In this document: positions 36,246-49,299 of the stretch, piece after piece
Position numbering within the stretch: the stretch's first letter is position 1
How the letters are laid out: each line of letters opens with the position of its first letter
Origin: Lithospermum erythrorhizon
Lineage: Eukaryota; Streptophyta; Magnoliopsida; Boraginales; Boraginaceae
Length of the DNA: 64,000 bases
Direction of reading: 5' to 3'
NCBI GenBank assembly: GCA_019722365.1
Contig: JADFUC010000709.1
Span: 2,046,001 to 2,110,000, forward strand
Notes under the pieces: model-generated
What the model was told of the DNA's origin: nothing
What the model saw: only the letters and a program-made list of their open reading frames with translations
Databases searched by the model: none
Program-made: the position numbers and the translations under genes

Positions 36246-37830
36246 ATGGATTTTCAGAATGTACAAGACAAAAATATGAGCTTGCTTTTATCCAGTGATG
36301 CAAAACCAAGATTGAAATGGACTCCAGAACTTCACCAAAGATTTGTTGGTGCTGTTCATCAATTAGGTGGTGCAGAGAGTGAGTATCACAGTTAATTTTT
36401 TTTTAAAATCTGCTCTGGTCATTGCAAGTAATCGAATCCGAAACCAAGTCATTGTAATCTTCTCTCATATGGTTCAATATTCAATCCAAAATCATATGTT
36501 AAATTCAATTTGATCATTTTTTTTTTCTTTCTTGAATTGCAGAGGCTACACCAAAATCTTTAATGAGGGTAATGGGCATCCATGGATTAACTTTATATCA
36601 CCTTAAAAGCCATTTGCAGGTGAGTTTTTTTCAGTTTCTTCATAATATCATAATGATATGATTATTGGGTTTATAGGAGTCAGAAATAATAATGCTGACA
36701 TATATTCTTTTGTTGCAGAAATACAGGTTAGGAAAAAGTCCAAACTCTCCACAGAATAGTAGTCAGAATAAACAAGAAGGTTAGTAATATATGGAGATCA
36801 TATTCTGACAAAAGATGACATTTTGGGCAAGGTTTTATGATTGAAAAGCTTGTTTTATGCAGAGTACAAAGAGAATTACATAAGTCAAATCTCAGAGGAA
36901 ACATGTGATGGACCTCAAGAGCAGATCAATGAGTAATAGTTTTTAAACTTTTTCTTATAGAAAACTGAACCAATAAGTTTTTAAGAATAACAAGAAAGAT
37001 TATAGGCCTAATTATTGAGTGTTGTGTCTTTTCAGGAGTTTGCAGGTTTCTCAGGCACTGCAAATTCAGATGGAAGTCCAAAGGAAACTCCATGAACAGA
37101 TTGAGGTAATACTTTTTGTTCTACCAATACTTTTTGATAACGTATAGCCGTTACATATATTCCGTGTTCCAAATATTAAAAAATTAAATTAATATCAGAC
37201 GGAATAGAACAATGAAGATGTTATATCGATATAACTGTTTATAATATTCATGATCAGGTGCAAAAACATCTGCAGTTAAGGATTGAGGCACAAGGGAAGT
37301 ATTTACAATCAGTTTTGAAGAAAGCACAAGAAACTCTTGCAAATTACCATTCCTCTTCAATAGGAATTGAAGCTGCCAAAACTGAGTTATCACAATTAGT
37401 CTCACTGGTGGATACAGGTTGCAACAGTTCTTCGTTATCAGTGTTGACAGAAATAGAAGGATCATTGTTGAAGGACTCAGAGACAAAACAGTTCCAATGG
37501 AATAAATATTCACCTGATAGCTCACAAACATCATCTGAGAGCTCAGGGAGGAACAATCATGATCACAAGAAGGCTGAAATAATCGATAGCCACGACGAAT
37601 GGCGAAAAGATTGTGTTGTTCTTCCATTAATGGAAATGCATCCAACAGAGGAAAATCAGCAACAAAACAGTAATGGAATGAAGAGAAGAATAGACGCAAG
37701 CATCCATGAACAAAGTTCAAATCAAGAATCCAGGAAAAGATATCATCAAGTGAGTGGAAATAACAAAGAAGTGGAGATGTTCAACTTTATGGAACCACTT
37801 GATTTGAACAGAAAATGCCTAAATGATTAA
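36246..37830 (+). CDS. MYB-CC (PHR1-like, G2-like) transcription factor
   Basis: Six exons: 36246-36378, 36543-36619, 36719-36779, 36863-36932, 37036-37105 and 37258-37830, totalling 984 nt (327 aa). The GARP/MYB-like DNA-binding domain spans residues 21-74 (KPRLKWTPELHQRFVGAV through LTLYHLKSHLQKYRL) with the family's SHLQKYR third helix. A coiled-coil MYB-CC domain follows at about 115-165 and contains LHEQIE (132-137) and the LRIEAQGKYLQ signature. The rest is polar and Ser/Asn/Gln-rich. Proteins of this group bind P1BS-type sites (GNATATNC) as dimers, and several control phosphate-starvation genes. Which paralogue this is cannot be told; the short N-terminus favours a PHL member rather than PHR1 itself. 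The word ctatatataaaa directly abuts the ATG and is too close to act as a TATA box for it. The gene looks intact. Confidence 0.92.
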
Positions 37831-40800
37831 GGGAAAAAGGTCCACGATTATTGGATTTGAACAGCAAAGAAGTATAAGGAGAGTCAATATGCATAATATC
37901 TAATAACAAAAAATTATTATTTATAAAGATATATGTATTGGATGTTTGATAAAACTCCTATATTGTTTGTATATTGTGTTGTGCTATTGTGCATGGACCC
38001 TAGAGAACTTTTGATATCAAATATATATTATATAAATTCTTAAAAGGTATAAAATATATTCTGCATTATAATCGATAGTGTTACACTCCTTTTCAATCTG
38101 CATTTTCTGAACTATACTAACTCTCTCCACTAGCAGAATTGCTGGGCATTTACAAGCTTTAAAGATTGTGTGTATTAGTTGACTTCAATCCATAATGGTG
38201 GATATTCTTGACAGAAAAATAAAATTAAAAATATACTGTTAAGGTAAAGTGAACACTCGATATATGTGATTAAAATGAATTGGTTACACATGGATGACGG
38301 TATTGACAACTCAATCCTAATATAATTCTAATATTTTAATAATATCATGGATTTAATTACTAACTATATTCAATTATTCTAGACTTAATTTTTATTACCT
38401 AAACTATGCTCGGTTTTTCTTGTTTATACTTAATACTTTATCTTGTCGAAACATCCTTTATTATTATCATGCATCCAAATTGTCCCTTGAAAATACATTT
38501 TTGTCAATAAAATTAATAAAAACTCATTTAACACAAGGGTAAAGTAAGAATTATACATATATTAATTTTTTAAGATTCTATTTTGAATAACAACATTTGG
38601 ACTTCTTTAATAATACTAAAAAACAAATAAAACTAAAACTTAAAATATCTCTATTAAAAGATTCGACCCTCACCCTCCTTGAACTTTTTGCAATGTGACC
38701 CTTCACATTTAAGGTGAGTGGGAATTTGGTAAATCTAATCTCCTTGAGGATGAAAGGAGGATAGAGATGGAAGGCCTCCACACTGGTTCTAAATTTATAA
38801 TTTTTACTCCCAAATATCAATTTGTATTTAAGAGTTACATTTTAACTTTAGCTCTAATAAATTTCCTATTTATCTATATATTATTAAAATATAAATTATA
38901 CACTTTATTGGAGTAATTCTTGAGATTAGTATGAAGTTGAAGAATCTTGGACGGAGCCCGAACTTTTACACTTTATTGGAGGGAGTCTCATAAAATTTGG
39001 TGTGGGCCACCTAAGGATGGAAAATCTAGTGACGCCACATTTTAACTAATTTGAGTGAATATATTAATTCTTTAGAGAAAGGAGTCTTTGAAGGCTAGTG
39101 TGATGGTGTGAATGCTTTAATAAGTTTGATTTTTTCTTTTTATCTAAAACTCTTGCTAATTGTATTAACAAGTCCAAAATGTTATTGCTGAAATATATCC
39201 TAAAATCTAATATATGCTTATAATTCCCACTTTACCCCTTGTGTTTAAATGATTTTCATTAATTTTATTGATAAAAAAATATTTTAAAGTTATGAATGAT
39301 AGTATTATGGAGTAAGTTGAAGCCAAGGAATATAAAAAATATGAAAATTAACAGAAAATCGAAACATGAATTTAATGACAATAAGAAATTAATTCTTTAT
39401 TCTAGTATAAACACCCTAATTATTAACAATTCTGTGATGCATGTCATCTTCATAGAAATCGTTGGATATTCCCACATTAATCTTGCCATACCAATAATAC
39501 TCTTTAGGATCTTATATCCAGCTGTTCTCTATCAGAAAACTAAAAGGCCAAAAATATATTCTCCATGATTCAAGAAATCAGGAGACAAAGCAATAAAAAA
39601 TGATATCATTATACTTCCATATTTATTTAATCCATTTGTTTAATAATGCCCACTAAACTAGAATTTGTAATCTTGTTCTCTAATTTGTCTTCAATCCAAT
39701 ATAGTGCCCTTCCACCAAAAAGTTTGTCCAATGTCCACACCTTTTGAATCTCTACTTTATCAGGTGTCAGTCAAGAAAATATGGAAAACATAGCTATTAA
39801 AGAATATTAGATCATATTCCAAAAATTGATAATGTTGGAAAATATCAACTTATTTTCTCATGTAGTATGCAATCAGATTTTATATTTCCTATCTCTTTAA
39901 TGTAATGAAAAAGGCTCATATTATTTTGTATGGTGTGAATTACTTTCTAATCAATAATTTTTACATTTTACCTTGAGTCAATTAAAACAATCTCTCTATT
40001 ATTACAGAGATAAAGACTTCGTGCCTATATAAAATCGACCCTTTTAAGACGAGAGCTATTTTGGAATCATTGGATATACAATTGTTGGAAAATATCAACA
40101 AGGACAAATGACATAAAAAATCACTTACTTTTATTAAAAATATCATTCGATCATCATGGTTCTAACTTAAATCGTATTCGATCATGGATGTTTGTGAGTT
40201 TTTCTTTATTTTTTCACTTTTTTGGAAAGACGCAAATGGATTTAAGGACACTAGATTCATTAGAACATGTTTGACAAACATCAGTTCAACACTATTTTGA
40301 CTTCTCATACCACTTGCAATTGAAAAACTAATCCAAATCTCTTTAGGCACCTGATCAACTTTCTAGTCCTCTAGGAAATGATAATGATATTACACTAGAA
40401 GTGTAAATACATTGCCTTTCGTATGTTCGATAAAATTACTGACAGAAAATTCTTTGTCTAAACAACAATAAATAATGAGTATAGTAGGTCTCACAGATTC
40501 TGCAATTCAATTGCAAATCAAGACTTGTGAACTCCTTGGAACTCCTCTACCCAAATATTGTTCATCACTTTCATTGCATCCCACCATAAATAAGTTCAAG
40601 AATTCTGAAGAAAATTAAATAATATTCATATTGTTCTTATTCTCATTGCTTATAATATTTAATTCTTTTAAATATAAAGGTGAAGCGATTGGTGGTGAGT
40701 CGAGCCAAGAATAATACCAGGACAGAGAGCCCAAAAATCCTGAACAGAAGATTTAGAAAGAAGGTTATGGTTCTTATTCTCGTTAACATTAACATGCCAC

Positions 40801-41114
40801 TTCCCACTTTGCCTAAGTGGGGTAAAGGGATTCGGATAGTAATATAGTCATAGCCTTTATTATATCATAACGCGTTGTTTCGTATTGACTTAATAGTGAG
40901 GTGCAAACACCATCTATAAAAAAAGAAAGTGCAAATATTATGTACTATAAAATGAATAAGAAGCGTGGCGATTAATATTGATTTTGATTCGTAGAAGATA
41001 AAACATGTGTAAGTATGATATGAAACCAATGAATAATGTGTATTTAAGAAGTAATATTAATATGTTATTTGTAGTTTATGCATTTCATGATGAATTTTTT
41101 TATCATGATATCTT
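37831..41114. other. Intergenic DNA with a long-TIR foldback element
   Basis: It starts with the MYB-CC 3' untranslated region. The long-terminal-inverted-repeat element (38462-39305) accounts for the middle. The remainder is AT-rich, with short frames (for example 39296-39568 and the minus-strand frame at 40162) that show no family features. Confidence 0.5.
38462..39305. mobile_element. Foldback or MULE-like element with long terminal inverted repeats
   Basis: The left arm (38462 to about 38700) and the reverse complement of the right arm (39305 to about 39062) align throughout. Shared words are tcaataaaattaat, aaacacaaggg(g)taaagt, gaattata, catatatta, aataacaacattt/aataacatttt, ttggactt and the ttaaa...cattcacacc/gattcgaccc region. 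Identity by eye is about 80-85% near the ends and lower inward. The element is about 845 bp, with roughly 230-bp arms and a 360-bp centre that lacks a coding frame. Long arms suggest a non-autonomous Mutator-like or foldback element. I could not define a target-site duplication. Confidence 0.6.
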
Positions 41115-41600
41115 GTGAACCTTGCTTGTGTTGCTAAATTGTTAAAAGATAAATTTACTGAACAGTTCAATGGAACCCCAACAAAACCAAGGCTTTCAGT
41201 GTTCTGTTCAGGTAAGCAATTGTATGCAATGCTAGTAGATGATCAAAACAAGAAGTGTTTGTTTTATGGGAACACTCTTCAGAAATCAATTCGAAAGGAG
41301 CCTCCTTGCACTACAATTGTTAGTAAACGTCTCTTCGTTCTTTGTACATTTTTGGCTTCCCATCTTATTTGTTTTTTCGATCCTTCCTAGGATTTTATTT
41401 GAGACGACATAGTATTTCCTGATCTTGTGCAAATTGTCAAACAGGAAGCCGCTGAGCGCCTTGGCGAAGAGCTTGTTAAGACCTGTATTGATCTAAGCAT
41501 TGGTGAGATTTCATGTTATGATCGCAATGGTTTTGCTCGTGGTGAAAGAATGCAAGCATTTGAGATTGCCCTTTCTCGGCATGGTTTCATGTCAAGATAA
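41115..41600 (+). CDS. Ribosomal protein uL18 (L18p/L5e family), no visible ATG
   Basis: Two exons, 41115-41318 and 41445-41600, join in frame (ATT|GAA) to give about 119 residues, the size of a bacterial-type L18. Conserved points are GTPTKPRLSVFCSGKQLYAM, LVDDQ, the EAAERLGEELV helix and YDRNGFARGERMQAF near the end. The protein would bind 5S rRNA in organellar ribosomes, or be a derived relative. The odd point is the start: the frame is closed by TGA at 41106-41108, and the first possible codon of family-like sequence is GTG at 41115. The nearest ATG (41105) is in another frame. Possible explanations are a mutated ATG, a non-AUG start, or an upstream exon joined at an AG such as 41047-48 or 41064-65. 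The introns and the rest of the frame are intact. Confidence 0.75.
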
Positions 41601-42072
41601 ATATTGATTATGATCAATCAATATATTTCAAAATTTTCATATTAATTTTAAAGTAATGCATCGTGTGAACAAATGAGTAGCAAAAAATGAGTGATATTTC
41701 TGAAAAGATTGTAGTATGTCCCAAACTCCAAATCAGTATCAGCATTTGTTATGTACAAAAATGATTATAGACTACTTTTGCATATCTAAGTATAATATAT
41801 TATGCATATGCCTCTTTGATGTCCATAACAACACTAAAATGAACCCTAGAAGCTAGCTTACTCTGCATATGCATATCCTTCTAATCATACAACATCATGT
41901 TTACTATTGGCTTCACAACATATTTTCGTGCCGCTCTTTTAATATCAGTTCTGCATTTTTCGCACTTTCTCATCTGTTGGATGTTAGCAAGATGTCAAGA
42001 TGCGTAGGCATATGAGTCGTGTCTCAAAATTTTTGCTCTATCTACTGCTAATCTGTGTGAAATTTTAGCTGG
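41601..42072. other. Spacer between convergent genes
   Basis: The 3' ends of the uL18 gene (+) and the galactosyltransferase (-) face each other across about 470 bp. Nothing else is seen. Confidence 0.6.
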
Positions 42073-45000
42073 TTAGTCGCTGCAGCATGCTGCACGCTTT
42101 CCCTCTTGAAGTTTTTGCCACAAACAGAGCATCTCTCTGGGGCTCTGGTAGTGAGCAACAACATATCCGTCCTTGCACCCCTCGTTAAATATCCTCTCAT
42201 CCTTCTCATATCGGACTTCTAAACCTTTCTTTTTCATATCCGCGATCCAGATGCCCATTGCCACATCTTCGAGTTTAAACATCTGTAATTGCATATTAAA
42301 TCATTAACTTTCAATGCCAAATCTTTTCGCTAATGGTAAAATAGTAATGGTAGGCACGAATACCATCTCAGCAAGTGTCACAAGAATGAGTCAAATGTGT
42401 CGCTAGTACCTTTAGATGACCCTTTTTGTGATTCTTGTAGATAGCCTTCGCTATATCACTGGAGACTACATATCCAGGACCATGTGCCCATGGAGGATAG
42501 GTTTCTTCAGACCACTCCTACAATAATGTGGAAACCCAGGGTAAAGTTTCACATAAGAATCACAATTTACTATGGAACTCAATTTTCTTCTATACAAGTG
42601 AAGAGAGTCAGATGCATCAGAAAATTGAGTTCCATTTAATGTAAAGTTTATCAAGTAAAGAGAAGTTATTGACAGGAACAAATTGCTATTATTACTAATG
42701 CACAAACAAAGCCTGACTGATTTTCCATCCCCAGTACACTTCAAAACAGAAGCATCACTATTCACAAGTTAAACTAACCTCAGGGCTAATATACCACTTG
42801 CTGTCCGGATCTCGATGAGGATGAGAATCTGAATTGATTAGGCCATAGAGTAGGCCACGAGTCACATTGACACTCTTTAGTGAGGTCAATATTTCATCCA
42901 CACGAACAAATGCATCATCATCTGTCTTCATGACAAATTTCGAGGATACAACTTCTGTCTGTTTAAGGGAACGGGTCAAGCCAAAGGGAATAATTTTTAC
43001 CAAAACATAAGGCAAGTTGGGATTTTACCCCAAAGATGCAAATGGCAATAGTTTTCCATGTGATTATGCTGTAGTAGTCAATGAAAGGCATCAGTTGGAT
43101 GTCCCCATAGGTCCTTGCCTCATCCCATAGCTCGTCATTCACCATTTGGTTTTTATGCTACACCAAACGATCAGAATAATCACATAATTGTAGGAGAATA
43201 AGAATATGGCACTGGGAATTATATCATAACATATCCAAAAATTTATCATATATGAAGAAATAGGCATACCTATCTCAAAACTAAGTAATGAAATAACCCT
43301 CACCTATCCCAAAAAAACAAAAGGGGGAGAAAAGAAGGTGTAACACTCACCAAGCCTACAAAAAAACGCACCGCAACCTGTCCTGAACGCACTACTTCAT
43401 ACTGCATCCATGTTCTCCGAACAGCCATTCTACGCTTGAAATTGTTTGCAGTGGAGAACACACCAATAAAGAGATCCAGCTGTTTTCTCGGAGAAAGTGG
43501 AGGTGCTTTAAGAACATCCAAGTCAATCATATGCTCCGAGTCCTCCGATGTTGGCAGGCCACTCGCAACAGCAGAAATTAGTTTTATATCCCCTGAAATT
43601 CTAACTTCACTGACAAGCCATGGCTCCAAAGTCTGAACATCAAAGGCCAGACTTTATTACAGGAAAAGAAGATTCTTAAAATAAATAAAAAACGAGTTCT
43701 ATTTAGGAGCTTACATAATTTAGCAAGCATGATGCTTATAAAAGGTATACTTGTATTTTTACTTTAATTCAACTAAAATCATGTAACCACTCGACACAAA
43801 CATTACATGCAATGTGTGTTAGTTAATGAAAAGAAAAGTGAAATGCCTTAAATGCCCCTATTTTATATGAACCGTCCGATCAAATATGGTAGTTATAGAT
43901 GATCCAATGGTGTGTTACTATATAAGCATGATGCTTATAGAATTTGTGTAAGCACGTAAGTAGAGACTCATAAAAAACAGTCCAAGAAAGGAATTTACTT
44001 CATGATAAGCAAATGATGATATGTGCCTGCCATCAACTGTCATCTGAAATCCCTCGGATCCCACTCTAAGGGTTGCCACTGAAAGAAACCCTTGCTTGAA
44101 AGGGAAATATTTCTTCGGGTTAGATCCATTATGAGTCACAGGGTGCTTGGCTGAGACATTGGCAGGTCTGTTTTTACCGTGCTTAACATCCTGACCCACC
44201 CTCTCATTGCATTCCTCCAAATCGTCCACTGAAGTAGAAATCAACAGAGTTATTGCCAAAATGCTGCCAATATAGATAATTTAAACCGAGAAACAAATGC
44301 GCAAAAATGAAATAAAAAGTTGCAAGTACAAAGGTATTCAACATTTCCACTGAAGAAAAGATGAAACCAGATGAATGTTACTCCTGAAAAAGAGTCTTCC
44401 AACATATCTTAGGAAGAATAATAAAAATATGTTATGTATACATGAAACTAGAGAATGGAGACGTCGTATTCATATAGTCGACCCCATTTAGTGGGAAAGG
44501 GCTTGCTTTGGTTTACACATGAGACGAGACAATGCAATGGTGGTGTACCTTTCTTATTTTTTTCTGGATCAGGAGGCGGACAGCGCTTTTCTTCACCCCA
44601 GTCATGGTTCACTGTCCAGGTATTTTGAACAATTACAGGATTTTCAGTTATCTTATCACCATGAAGCCTTACATTATAGTGCAGAATAATAGGAGGATCT
44701 GGTTCCCCTGGAATATGTTCCCCAGTCAAGTCAATCTTAAAATTGCCAAGAAGTCCATTAGGAATGCCAATAATTGTGACAGATGAACCCTGAGTCAAGC
44801 CACAAGGAACCCACAACTTGAAGCTATTATCATCTAACGCAGTCATATTCATTTTACTAAGAAAATGAGGACATTGTTTCTGTTTCCCGCTCCTTTGTGA
44901 GCTTCCATTACTCTGAGTTCTCTCCTGCTCCACTGAGGACATAAGGTTGTTCCAAGCACCACCAGCTTCCCTTATAGCATCCACAGCATTAGGAAAAACC

Positions 45001-45323
45001 TGAGAGTGGCTTACTAATTCTTTCAAGTGGTTCCACGTATGCAAAGATTCTTTCTCTTCAAGTGAATAATTCCGAGGTCTAAACAGCGAAGAGGATATTT
45101 TTTCAATAGAAACCACCTTTTGAGCAGAGTTTTCAGGATTGGGATCAGCAGGTGGCGCTGCCATGGTTATCCATTCTAAAGGGTTTGTAGATAGCGTATT
45201 TGTATAATTGAAGACAGGACTGGTGAAGTAATTTTCCTTAATTGGGTTTTGCACTATATAATACCCCAGAAGCAGTAACATTATGAAGGATGTGGAGAAA
45301 ACACCACCATACCATCTCTTCAT
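42073..45323 (-). CDS. GALT1: Beta-1,3-galactosyltransferase with galectin domain (GALT1 type)
   Basis: Seven exons: 45323-44549, 44228-43999, 43632-43351, 43157-43029, 42958-42779, 42517-42410 and 42282-42073. They sum to 1914 nt (637 aa), and every junction is GT-AG. A short cytosolic tail (MKRWYGG) is followed by one membrane span at residues 8-25, a stem, a galactose-binding lectin (galectin-like) domain at about 185-370, and a GT31 domain. The GT31 domain has RRTWMQYE-type start residues, the metal-binding DDD at 485-487 (KTDDDAFVRVDE) and EDV at 573-575. In Arabidopsis, GALT1 adds beta-1,3-galactose to N-glycans in the Golgi to build Lewis-a structures. Length and domain order match that enzyme closely, though close paralogues acting on arabinogalactan proteins share the layout. 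Intron 1 carries a SINE-like block, and a large repeat array lies about 1.4 kb upstream of the ATG. Confidence 0.93.
44452..44515 (+). repeat. Dispersed SINE-like block in GALT1 intron 1
   Basis: The block contains gaatggagacgtcgtattca, tatagtcgaccccatttagt and gggaaagggcttg. It is the best copy of the family also seen at 18551-18640, and is oriented opposite to the host gene. Confidence 0.5.
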
Positions 45324-46689
45324 TTTGACTTAAACCAACTGGCATCAATCGGAGATCTACCGAAATTTAACTCTCATGGATCTAAGGCTCATCAGCTTGA
45401 TCCTTACCCTGCTTTTTAAAATGCAAAAGGTAAGTGGAGCGGAACAAGCCATAGAAGAAACAGCATTACGAGGCAGTGGCAATATATAATTTAATCGAGT
45501 CTAAACAATCTTCATAAAGTTTAGCATTTGCATGCATTTGTAGTCAAGACACTATATAGTTAAGAAGACAACTCCATGGAATCTAATGCTGCACAGCACA
45601 AAAGTGAAAACAAAACCACAAGCCACACAATGCAGAGAAAGAACATCAGTTGCTTATGACTTTGACAATTGAAGAATTTCATTTTAACAATGCCACTAAA
45701 GATTTCTCTCTAGAAAACTGAAACCAAGATATACCCAAATCGAGATTATGAGAAGCTAATAGTCTGATAAAACTTAACACACGAAAAACAAAACGAGTCC
45801 AAGGAAGACACAATTCCTAAACCGGAGTAGCCTCAAAACCGATAGTTGTATCTAAGTATGTATACCAACATTAATGCAACACGAGCTACATCATCATTTC
45901 GCTTAACATATACATTTTCTCATATTAATTAAATAGTGGAAAGAATTTAAAATCCATTGCTAAATAATTAACACAATCCGAAAAATATTGTCCAATAACT
46001 AATATCTCAGACAACTGAAGCATATTAGTTTATTCAATTGAGGACAAAATCAAATTATAGTAATCACCAAGTTGCAAACACTTTTTAAATATAAATAATT
46101 AAAATCAATACATCAACACTAACTCAACAAACAAATTGCAGATCCCAAGCTCAATCTCATAAGCACAACAACAAAATAACTGAAAAATAAAAAATTATAA
46201 AAATGACGAAAAAATCAAAATATTCTAAAATTATACAAAAAATCTGAGGAAAATTTATGAATTTCAACTAATTACAAAATTATTACCAAAGCAACTATTT
46301 TTTCTTCTTTTTTTCAATCTCATCAGCAAAATGAAAATAACTGAAAATAAGCAAAATAAACCGACAAAAATCAACAATATCCTAAAATTATACAAAAAAT
46401 CTCAGCAAAAATTATAATTTCAACTAATTACAAATTAATTAACTCAAAAATCAAAAAATCAAGTTATACCACAAATTATACAAAAAATCTCAGAAAACAG
46501 TAAAAAATTACAAGTTAATTAAGTAAAAAAAAAAATCAACTACTCAGTATTTTTCAACAATTTTCAAACTTCAAAGATCTCTAGCTAACATTAATGAACT
46601 TAAGCAACATCACATTTAAACTACATTATCAATTACATATAACTAAATAACTATAAATTCATAAAAATCAACTTAAAAAGTAATTCATC

Positions 46690-47400
46690 ACAAAATAAAA
46701 AATGCATTACCAAAAAAATTCCAGAAAAAAAATGTAATAGGACTTTGTTTTGGGAAAAATGAAGTTAACTTGGTAGAAAGTGGACAATTATTTTGGGAAA
46801 TTAAGTTGATTTGGTAGAAAGTGGACAACTATTTTGGGACAAAGTGGAATTGAAGATGAAGCAAAATAAAAAATGCTTAAGTTAAAAAAATAAATTTGCA
46901 CAAAAATAAAAAATACATTACCATAAAATTCCAGAAGAAATTGAAGAATAGCTTCGATTTTTAGCAAAATGAAGTCAATTTAGTAGTAAGTGGACATTTA
47001 TTTTGGGAAATGAAGGAAATTTAGTAGAAAGTGGACAATTATTTTGGGAAATGAAGTTGATTTAGTAGAAACTGGACAATTATTTTGGGACAAAATGGAC
47101 AATTATTTTGGGAAATGAAGTAAATTTTGTAGAAACTGGACAACTATTTGGGACAAATGGACAATTATTATGGGAAAATTAAGTGGATTTGGTAGAAACT
47201 GGACAATTGATTTGGGACAAGTGGACAACTATTTTGGTACAAATTGGACTTGAAGATAAAGCAAAATAGAAAGAAAAAAAAAACATAACTTAACAAAAAA
47301 TAAAGTTATAACAAAATAAAAAATGCATTACCAAAAATCCAGAAGATATTTTGAGTATGACTTTGATTTTGGTAGAAATAAAGAAGTGATGAGTGTTTGA
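46690..47400. repeat. Nested tandem array built on GGACAATTATTTTGGGA
   Basis: About ten units of roughly 40-50 bp carry ggacaa(c)tattttgggaaat, followed by gaagt..atttrgtagaaa(c/g)t. These units are grouped between three longer blocks (near 46693, 46902 and 47309), each reading caaaataaaaaatgcattac, then caaaaa..tccagaa. So there is a short period inside a longer one of about 210 and 400 bp. The core is the reverse complement of the CCCAAAATGATTGTCC words at 8228-8600 and 25395 and of Stowaway-like ends. No coding frame. The array lies 1.4-2.1 kb upstream of the GALT1 start codon. Confidence 0.8.
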
Positions 47401-49299
47401 AAAGTAAATAAATCGAAGGTGTGCGTTGACTGTTGACTAATGGGAGAAATGGAGTCAAACAATTGTTGGAATTGTCTTATTGGTATGGTATTTATTTATG
47501 GACATGTTTTATTGATGGAAATAATTTTGTTGGATTAAACTAAATTAAGGTGATATATGGTGAATAATTTTTATTTACATACTAAAATAGTAGTATATTC
47601 ATTTCAGAATAATCGGCAAAATTTGGATTATTTACGTTAAAATTAATTAAATGTGGTTATGAATTAATGTTATTTGTTTAATTATTTATTAATGTGTAAT
47701 GTATTCTAACATAAAAGTATGTGGTGGGTAGTATCAATTTTTCGTATTATTGTATTATAATTACAAATATAAATGAATTAATTATTGATTTAAAAATGGA
47801 TTGATTAGTTATTAAACATACCTTAATTAGATCAAATGAAATGAAATGCAGTGAAAATGTGATGAAAGATGCCAAATTGTCCTAGCTCTCAGACCCACCC
47901 ACTCGCTCCCCCTGACCATACCATAATTTGTTTCCTTATGGTATACTTTGCTTCGTGTCTCATTAAGTCATGTCACGGTTGGTCACATCATCAAAGGTCA
48001 AAAAGAAGACTTAGAAAATGAATAACAATCTGGACTTTTCATATGTAAGGAATTGATGATTGCTTGGATTTAATTTTGAGACCACTTATTCATTAAGCAA
48101 TTCGTACTAGTGTTAGGTGTTTCATTTATTTGTCTTGGACTCGGTCATAATTTAAGGAGAGGAATTTTTCATACAACCTTTGGCTGTCTGCATGATAAAT
48201 AGGGTCTGCATGATAAAATGGGGAGCACCTTCCAGAACATAGGTTAACTGATAAAAAAATTGGTAATTATTGTGATATATGCTTTTAATCTTTATTTACT
48301 GTGACGGCTCGAATTCTTCTATAAACAACTTCGTGATATGTTTTGTTATGATACCATCGCACATCTGCTGGCTGGCGACATCACACATCCACGATTATCT
48401 CATACGCGTAGCCAAACGAGTCCAACTCAGATACTAAACAATTTTCTCATAATTATGTTACCACGCTAAGAAATACATGATATATCATGCGAATACCTAC
48501 AAATCAAGCTGAGCAGGTATCATGAACAAATTTACAAACCCAGATGTAGATTTTATATTATGACATGAAAACTTAATCAAGTTACAATATTATGCGTAAA
48601 GTTTACATTAAGTTAACAAAGATTGTCTTTGCAAGGTAACAAAAATTGATAAACCATATGTGTCCTATATTATGGCAAAATGTTTAAAGTATCATGTTTG
48701 AAAAATGATTGCTTTGCGCTTGATCCAATAAGTTCAATTTTTCAAGTTTTTCCACACAAACACCTTTTGAGTTACCTTCAAATTTTTCACATACATCATC
48801 AAACACTTTCAAGATTCAGAATTGAACGAGAAGAACAAAAGAGAGTTTCAGGCTCATCTTACACCTCCTCAGATTCACATATATGAAACAAGGCCAATAA
48901 TAACAGGGACAATGTCAACACCTTGCCACTCAAGAACAATACGAATATTGTGATAAAAATTGATGCCTCCCTATATGTCTAATCCTATTAGATAATGATT
49001 ACTATATGTTGATGAATTTCTAAAGAAAAGCTGAAATTGGAGATAATAGATAGAAATAAATAAATTTTTGAAATGCAAAACATAAAATAGAAATAAAAAA
49101 GGTGATAGATTGATGAATTTGATTGAATGTAGAAATTTGAGGCGCTAAATTATGAAATTAATGAGGATATTTTTTGTGCGATTCTTTGTTAAGAATATGA
49201 CAAAGTTGCCCTTATTAAATTATAACCATTAAATGGAAATTGATTAAGAGTAAATACATCCAAGGACTGAGAATGATTTAGTAGCATGATAATAAGTTT

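Noticed and set aside
37184..37720. 178-codon minus-strand frame
   Set aside because: It lies opposite the last MYB-CC exon and runs into its intron.
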